DNA of 9,718 bases from Candidatus Zambryskiibacteriota bacterium (GTDB lineage: Bacteria; Patescibacteriota; Minisyncoccia; Phycocordibacterales; Zambryskibacteraceae), in assembly GCA_024654145.1 (NCBI GenBank), contig JANLIM010000072.1:1-9718 (forward strand). Reading direction: 5' to 3'. Numbering within the stretch: position 1 is the stretch's first letter; every line of letters starts with the position of its first letter. This document shows positions 7,237 to 9,718 of the stretch, one piece after another. The notes beneath the pieces are model-generated. The model made no database searches, had not been told where the DNA came from, and was given only the letters and a program-made list of their open reading frames with translations. The position numbers and the translations under genes are program-made.

Positions 7237-7801
7237 TTGTATTTGGCTCAACTTCCGTCTGAGCTTCTTCTGCTACAGAATTATTTACGAACTCCTCCAC
7301 CTTCTTGAAGACACTACCATACTCCGGCAAATCCTCCCTACGTGTCACTCCCAAATGCTCGAGAAGCTTAAGCGTAGGCTTGTAACTATAACTACGCTCA
7401 CCTGCTACATCAGCTCTCTCCACTAGTCCACGTATAAGAAGAGAACGAAGTATAAAACCTGAGTTTACCCCGCGAATGTGGTCAATCTCTCTCCTTGAGA
7501 CAGGCCCCCTGTAGAGCACAATTGCTAGAGTCTCGAGCCCAGCCCGCCCAAGCTCTCTTGATAACTCTTCTTTCTGTATTCTCTCAATCAAATCAGAATT
7601 TTCTGGAGAGGTGCCGAAGGAGATTGATTCCCCATCCGAGACTATGACTATCCCTCTGTCGCTGTACTGTTCTTGCAATTTAGAAACTGCTTCTTGAATC
7701 TTATCTTTCGAAATGCCGAGCATTTTCGCCAACTCAGTAAAAGTAACGGGCTCGTTTTTAAAAAGAAGCACTGATTCGATCTGAGTTTCCAGGTTAGACA
7801 T
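7226..7801 (-). CDS. scpB: Segregation and condensation protein ScpB
   Basis: 191 residues. ScpB dimers bind the ScpA kleisin and regulate the SMC condensin that compacts and segregates the chromosome. Two winged-helix domains are visible: residues about 1-80, opening ETQIESVLLFKNEPVTFTEL, and about 85-160. The second carries the family core LETLAIVLYRGPVSRREI (89-106), then IRGVNSGFILRSLLIRGLVE (109-128) and a late LEHLGVTRREDLP (146-158). The tail is acidic and low complexity. The ATG overlaps the scpA end by 8 nt, which suggests coupled translation and matches the usual scpA-scpB order. The end overlaps the carboxypeptidase gene. No SMC gene is in the window. Confidence 0.95.
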   Translation of the reverse strand: MSNLETQIESVLLFKNEPVTFTELAKMLGISKDKIQEAVSKLQEQYSDRGIVIVSDGESISFGTSPENSDLIERIQKEELSRELGRAGLETLAIVLYRGPVSRREIDHIRGVNSGFILRSLLIRGLVERADVAGERSYSYKPTLKLLEHLGVTRREDLPEYGSVFKKVEEFVNNSVAEEAQTEVEPNTNVQ

Positions 7802-8537
7802 AATGCGGGGTATTTACAGATTCGCTTTCTATCTCTATCTCTCCCTTACCTTCTTGCGTGACGCGTATGGCGCCGCGCTTCACAAGTTCAAGCATGGCGA
7901 GGAATCCGACGATGATAGAAACTTTCTTCTCATGAGTCATCTCTCCCTTTGCTCCATGGAAATCGGCGAACTTAAACTTGCTTGCCTTCGAGATACGTTC
8001 CGCTAGCTTCTCTATCATCTCTTCCAAACTCACCACTTTCCTCACTGTGACCTTAGAGAGCACCTCCTTCTTTGGCAAAGATTCAATGACTCGCTCGAGC
8101 GAAGCAAGTAAGTTCGCTGTGTCGGTCTTTGAGTCAGGAGAGAAGACTACCGCAGGATTTTTTGAGGGTGTCTTCTCGAAGATTATCTCCTTGCCAAAAA
8201 GACTTTTGAGAGTAGCTGAAAGCTCTTTTACCTTCGCATAGAGAGCGAGCCTGTCCTCAAGATCATGGATACTCTCTTCCTCTTCTTCTGTCAGTTGGAG
8301 CATAGGCAAGAGCGAACGGCTCTTGATGAGCATAAGAGTCGAGGCGATGAGGATGAACTCAGCACTCTCACCTATTGGGAACTCATCGTGCTCCTCGATA
8401 TAGGCGATAAAATCATCTGTTACCTGAGCCAAAGAGACGTCGTTCACAAAGAGCTTCCTCTTGCTCACAAGGTCCAAAAGAAGATCGAGCGGACCCTCGA
8501 ATGTGGAGGTTTTGACAGTATAATAGCCACCTTTCAT
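7794..8537 (-). CDS. scpA: Segregation and condensation protein ScpA (kleisin)
   Basis: Kleisin subunit that bridges the SMC head domains; cytoplasmic and nucleoid-bound. From the ATG at 8537 it is 247 residues. It starts with the kleisin motif FEGPLDLLLDLV (13-24) and continues with FILIASTLMLIKSRSLLP (61-78). A charged, variable middle follows, then a C-terminal winged helix (about 200-232, with VGFLAMLELVKRGAIRVTQ). An in-frame GTG at 8573 would add 12 residues but would run through the upstream terminator and promoter. The ATG puts the kleisin motif at the usual distance from the N-terminus and is 7 nt from a perfect -10, so I chose it. The start codon lies in the centre of a large inverted repeat. 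There is no Shine-Dalgarno. First gene of a probable scpA-scpB-dacA-asnB-mraY transcript. Confidence 0.94.
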   Translation of the reverse strand: MKGGYYTVKTSTFEGPLDLLLDLVSKRKLFVNDVSLAQVTDDFIAYIEEHDEFPIGESAEFILIASTLMLIKSRSLLPMLQLTEEEEESIHDLEDRLALYAKVKELSATLKSLFGKEIIFEKTPSKNPAVVFSPDSKTDTANLLASLERVIESLPKKEVLSKVTVRKVVSLEEMIEKLAERISKASKFKFADFHGAKGEMTHEKKVSIIVGFLAMLELVKRGAIRVTQEGKGEIEIESESVNTPHYV

Positions 8538-8551
8538 GGTGGCTATTATAC
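8518..8551. repeat. Perfect 14-bp inverted repeat enclosing the scpA start codon and -10 box
   Basis: The arms are 8518-8531 (GTATAATAGCCACC) and 8538-8551 (GGTGGCTATTATAC), perfectly complementary, separated by a 6-nt centre. On the minus strand the centre reads ATGAAA, the first two codons of scpA. The upstream arm contains the -10 TATAAT and the downstream arm encodes GGYYT of ScpA. It could be a DNA operator for a dimeric repressor, or an RNA hairpin presenting the start codon in its loop in read-through transcripts. If transcription starts at the predicted site, the upstream arm is not transcribed, which favours the DNA-operator reading. Structure is seen; function is inferred. Confidence 0.7.
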
Positions 8552-8573
8552 CTAAAAAGAGTGATGTTATCAC
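8545..8573 (-). promoter_or_regulatory. scpA operon promoter, predicted leaderless
   Basis: The minus strand carries GTGATA (8573-8568, four of six to TTGACA), a 17-nt spacer and a perfect TATAAT (8550-8545). The scpA ATG at 8537 starts 7 nt after the -10, so transcription should begin at or next to the A of ATG. The -35 lies inside the terminator hairpin of the upstream gene and the -10 inside the inverted repeat over the scpA start. It probably drives scpA through the MraY-like gene. Confidence 0.65.
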
Positions 8574-8580
8574 TCTTTTT
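8554..8580 (-). terminator. Hairpin with A/T tracts ending the lytic transglycosylase gene
   Basis: Perfect 12-bp inverted repeat (AAAAAGAGTGAT and ATCACTCTTTTT) around a 3-nt loop, beginning 5 nt after the transglycosylase stop. On the minus strand the GAGTGAT stem is followed by a run of five T, the form of an intrinsic terminator, and the 5' A-run makes it potentially bidirectional. The stem is short and not GC-rich, so termination may be partial. It separates the transglycosylase from the scpA transcript. Confidence 0.65.
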
Positions 8581-8585
8581 CCAAC

Positions 8586-9470
8586 TTATCTGGTCACCAC
8601 TTCCTTTGCCTTAGCAGCCTCTTTAAAGAGTGTTGCTGTGGCGACTACCTTGAAGGGATAGCCTGAGGAGTCATCTTTAAGTTTCTTGGTAAATTGTTTT
8701 ACAACAGGGTCAGAAAGAAGTTTGTGCACTGTGATGCTGTGCTTCTGGATGTAAGCACGCATGGTGGCCTGATCCTTCATACCCTTAAGAGTAACGCCGT
8801 GGTTAGCCTTAGCGTAGCGCTTAAGAGCATTGGACACGTTGCCCTCACCGGCGTGATACGCCCAAGTAGCGAGACCCCAGTCACCGAAAGTCTCATAGTT
8901 ATTCTTGAGGTAGCGCATACCAGCGTCGATATTCTTGATCGGGTTTTTCCTCTCATCAACACTTTTATTCACTGTAAGGCCAAGCGAGCGGGCAGTACCA
9001 GGCATGAGTTGGTAAACGCCGAGAGCGCCGGCTGAGGAAACTGCAGTATCCGAACCACCGTTTTCAAGGAGACCAACACCAATAGCCACGTCTTCGGGCA
9101 CCCCGTTTTGAGCAGCCTTTGTCTTAATTGTCTTTTCGTGTCTCTGAATCACAGCAAGCGATGCAGGGTACGCCTTGCGCGAGCTCACGAACTCAATCTG
9201 TTTTTCAATGGCTACTTTGGTCTTATCGAGAAAAGCTTCGTGGCCGAAGAATGCCTCGGTCATAGCGATAGCTCCCCTTTCAGAAATCACTTCACCAGCA
9301 GATACGCTTGCGGGAGCAATAGTCTTAGTGAGTATAGACTCTACGGTAAGCACCTTCTCAAACGAACGTGGAGTGACAGGCATCTGAAAGAGTATGACAA
9401 GGACTGCTCCGATGAGCACGAACTTACCGACTGTATAAAGCTTTTCGACGAATATGTGTGTTTTAATCAT
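8586..9470 (-). CDS. Membrane-anchored lytic transglycosylase, SLT domain
   Basis: Cleaves the glycan strand between MurNAc and GlcNAc, forming 1,6-anhydro-MurNAc, outside the membrane. From the ATG at 9470 it is 294 residues: one N-terminal membrane helix (about 14-30), a linker to about 110, then the SLT fold (about 118-225). The fold shows GVPEDVAIGVGLLENGG with the probable catalytic Glu136, then SSAGALGVYQLMPGTA and TWAYHAGEGNV. About 70 further residues form a basic, mostly helical tail I do not recognise. An in-frame ATG at 9533 would add 21 hydrophilic residues ahead of the anchor; I prefer 9470 because MIKTHIFVEKL followed by the helix is a normal anchor start. Neither start has a Shine-Dalgarno. 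The gene ends in a terminator and looks monocistronic. Peptidoglycan remodelling fits the neighbours. Confidence 0.92.
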   Translation of the reverse strand: MIKTHIFVEKLYTVGKFVLIGAVLVILFQMPVTPRSFEKVLTVESILTKTIAPASVSAGEVISERGAIAMTEAFFGHEAFLDKTKVAIEKQIEFVSSRKAYPASLAVIQRHEKTIKTKAAQNGVPEDVAIGVGLLENGGSDTAVSSAGALGVYQLMPGTARSLGLTVNKSVDERKNPIKNIDAGMRYLKNNYETFGDWGLATWAYHAGEGNVSNALKRYAKANHGVTLKGMKDQATMRAYIQKHSITVHKLLSDPVVKQFTKKLKDDSSGYPFKVVATATLFKEAAKAKEVVTR

Positions 9471-9569
9471 GGCGTTTGGTGAATGTACGAACTTCTTACG
9501 AATCAACGAACCCGATGATCCAGGCTCGCACATTCGTCTAAATTCGCTCTACATGAGAATTTGGGCTAC

Positions 9570-9589
9570 AACGATCCAATTGGATCGTT
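9570..9589. repeat. Perfect 20-bp palindrome
   Basis: AACGATCCAATTGGATCGTT equals its own reverse complement. It could be a binding site for a dimeric protein or, in RNA, an 8-bp stem with an AATT loop. It is directly followed by a second palindrome. Confidence 0.7.
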
Positions 9590-9601
9590 CGCCCTAGGGC
9601 G
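9590..9601. repeat. Perfect 12-bp GC-rich palindrome
   Basis: CGCCCTAGGGCG is self-complementary and abuts the 20-bp palindrome with no spacer. Its half TAGGGC occurs again at 9641-9646. Confidence 0.6.
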
Positions 9602-9611
9602 TCCGTGACAC

Positions 9612-9623
9612 CGGGCTAGCCCG
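9612..9623. repeat. Perfect 12-bp GC-rich palindrome
   Basis: CGGGCTAGCCCG is self-complementary. Its GCCC half (9619-9622) can alternatively pair with GGGC at 9643-9646, enclosing the neighbouring AACGCT hairpin, so it joins the set of competing structures here. Confidence 0.55.
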
Positions 9624-9660
9624 AACGCTGAAAAGCGTTTTAGGGCAAACAAAAAACGCT
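9624..9660 (-). promoter_or_regulatory. Two mutually exclusive hairpins (possible RNA switch)
   Basis: In the minus-strand transcript, segment A (AGCGTTTT, 9660-9653) is perfectly complementary to segment B (AAAACGCT, 9641-9634) across an 11-nt loop. Segment B is also complementary to segment C (AGCGTT, 9629-9624) across a 4-nt loop. B can pair with only one partner at a time, the layout of an attenuator or riboswitch-type switch. It applies only if the lytic transglycosylase transcript begins upstream of 9660. On the plus strand the B/C hairpin has a GAAA tetraloop. Confidence 0.4.
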
Positions 9661-9718
9661 CGAAACGGGCGCGGGAATGAGGCACTATATAAAGCTTTTT
9701 GCGCCTGGTACACGGCCG

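Larger units (their letters stand above)
9471..9718. other. Gene-free, palindrome-rich region upstream of the lytic transglycosylase
   Basis: About 250 nt to the window edge without a convincing gene on either strand, the only long gap here. It holds at least four self-complementary elements between 9570 and 9660, plus weaker repeats: AAATTC/GAATTT at 9540-9562 and GAATGT/ACATTC at 9481-9535. A TATATA at 9686-9691 could be a minus-strand -10 but has no matching -35. If it is used, the transglycosylase would have a structured leader of about 200 nt. I could not match it to tmRNA, 5S rRNA, SRP RNA, RNase P RNA or a tRNA by eye. It may be a 5' leader, an unrecognised small RNA, or the junction to a gene beyond the window. 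Confidence 0.5.

Noticed and set aside
7237..7251. In-frame TTG start of the carboxypeptidase adding five residues
   Set aside because: A nearby ATG gives a normal anchor, and nothing upstream of the TTG supports it. Not fully excluded.
8511..8524. Plus-strand promoter from adjacent TTGACA and TATAAT
   Set aside because: The hexamers are separated by no spacer, so they cannot form one promoter. The TATAAT arises from the inverted repeat, and no plus-strand gene follows.
8538..8573. In-frame GTG start of scpA adding 12 residues
   Set aside because: The extension would be encoded by the terminator hairpin and promoter. The ATG at 8537 gives a normal ScpA N-terminus and sits right after the -10.
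9471..9533. Upstream ATG extending the lytic transglycosylase by 21 residues
   Set aside because: The added residues are hydrophilic and not family-like, and the ATG at 9470 directly precedes the membrane anchor. Not fully excluded.
9624..9641. Rho-independent terminator on the plus strand (6-bp stem, GAAA loop, TTTT)
   Set aside because: No plus-strand gene lies upstream for it to terminate; the T-run is short and the competing stem explains the same bases.
9541..9718. Known structural RNA (tmRNA, 5S rRNA, SRP RNA, RNase P RNA or tRNA) in the palindromic region
   Set aside because: A stretch resembling the CCGAAC part of 5S rRNA was noted, but the downstream 5S consensus is missing. No T-loop, CCA end or other signature could be found by eye.

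Overview
The window reads as a compact bacterial chromosome segment, most likely from a Patescibacteria/CPR-type genome (Parcubacteria-like). This is inferred from short, tightly packed, minimal versions of cell-wall genes, from small membrane families (DUF5654, DUF2914) next to them, and from the lack of Shine-Dalgarno sites at every start. The standard bacterial code fits: one gene ends in TGA, the rest in TAA or TAG, and no real gene contains an in-frame TGA. All ten genes lie on the minus strand, so transcription runs from high to low coordinates. Intergenic gaps are 1 to 55 nt, apart from the roughly 250 nt at the right edge.

In transcription order: (1) 9471-9718, a gene-free stretch rich in palindromes and competing hairpins, upstream of (2) a membrane-anchored lytic transglycosylase (8586-9470), which is closed by a perfect hairpin with a T-tract. 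(3) scpA then scpB (kleisin and winged-helix partner of SMC). The scpA promoter and start codon lie inside a perfect 14-bp inverted repeat. (4) An S11 D-alanyl-D-alanine carboxypeptidase, then a class-B asparagine synthetase, then an MraY-like phosphosugar transferase, packed with overlaps or gaps of 1-2 nt. (5) A DUF5654 two-helix membrane protein, translationally coupled to a multi-pass DUF2914 protein. (6) A CAP/SCP-domain membrane protein with a low-complexity linker. (7) An FtsW/RodA-family SEDS glycosyltransferase whose C-terminus runs off the left edge.

Functionally this is a cell-envelope and division cluster: lipid I synthesis (MraY-like), glycan polymerisation (SEDS), stem-peptide trimming (carboxypeptidase) and glycan cleavage (lytic transglycosylase). 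Chromosome segregation (ScpAB) is interleaved. The asparagine synthetase may, by context only, act as a peptidoglycan amidotransferase of the LtsA/AsnB1 kind rather than in asparagine supply.

The most unusual signals are regulatory. Four genes (scpA, the DUF5654 gene, the CAP gene, ftsW) have a -10 hexamer only 6-10 nt before the start codon, which predicts leaderless or nearly leaderless mRNAs. The scpA start codon sits in the centre of a 34-bp inverted repeat that also contains the -10 box. The lytic transglycosylase, by contrast, has a long, structured upstream region with mutually exclusive stems.
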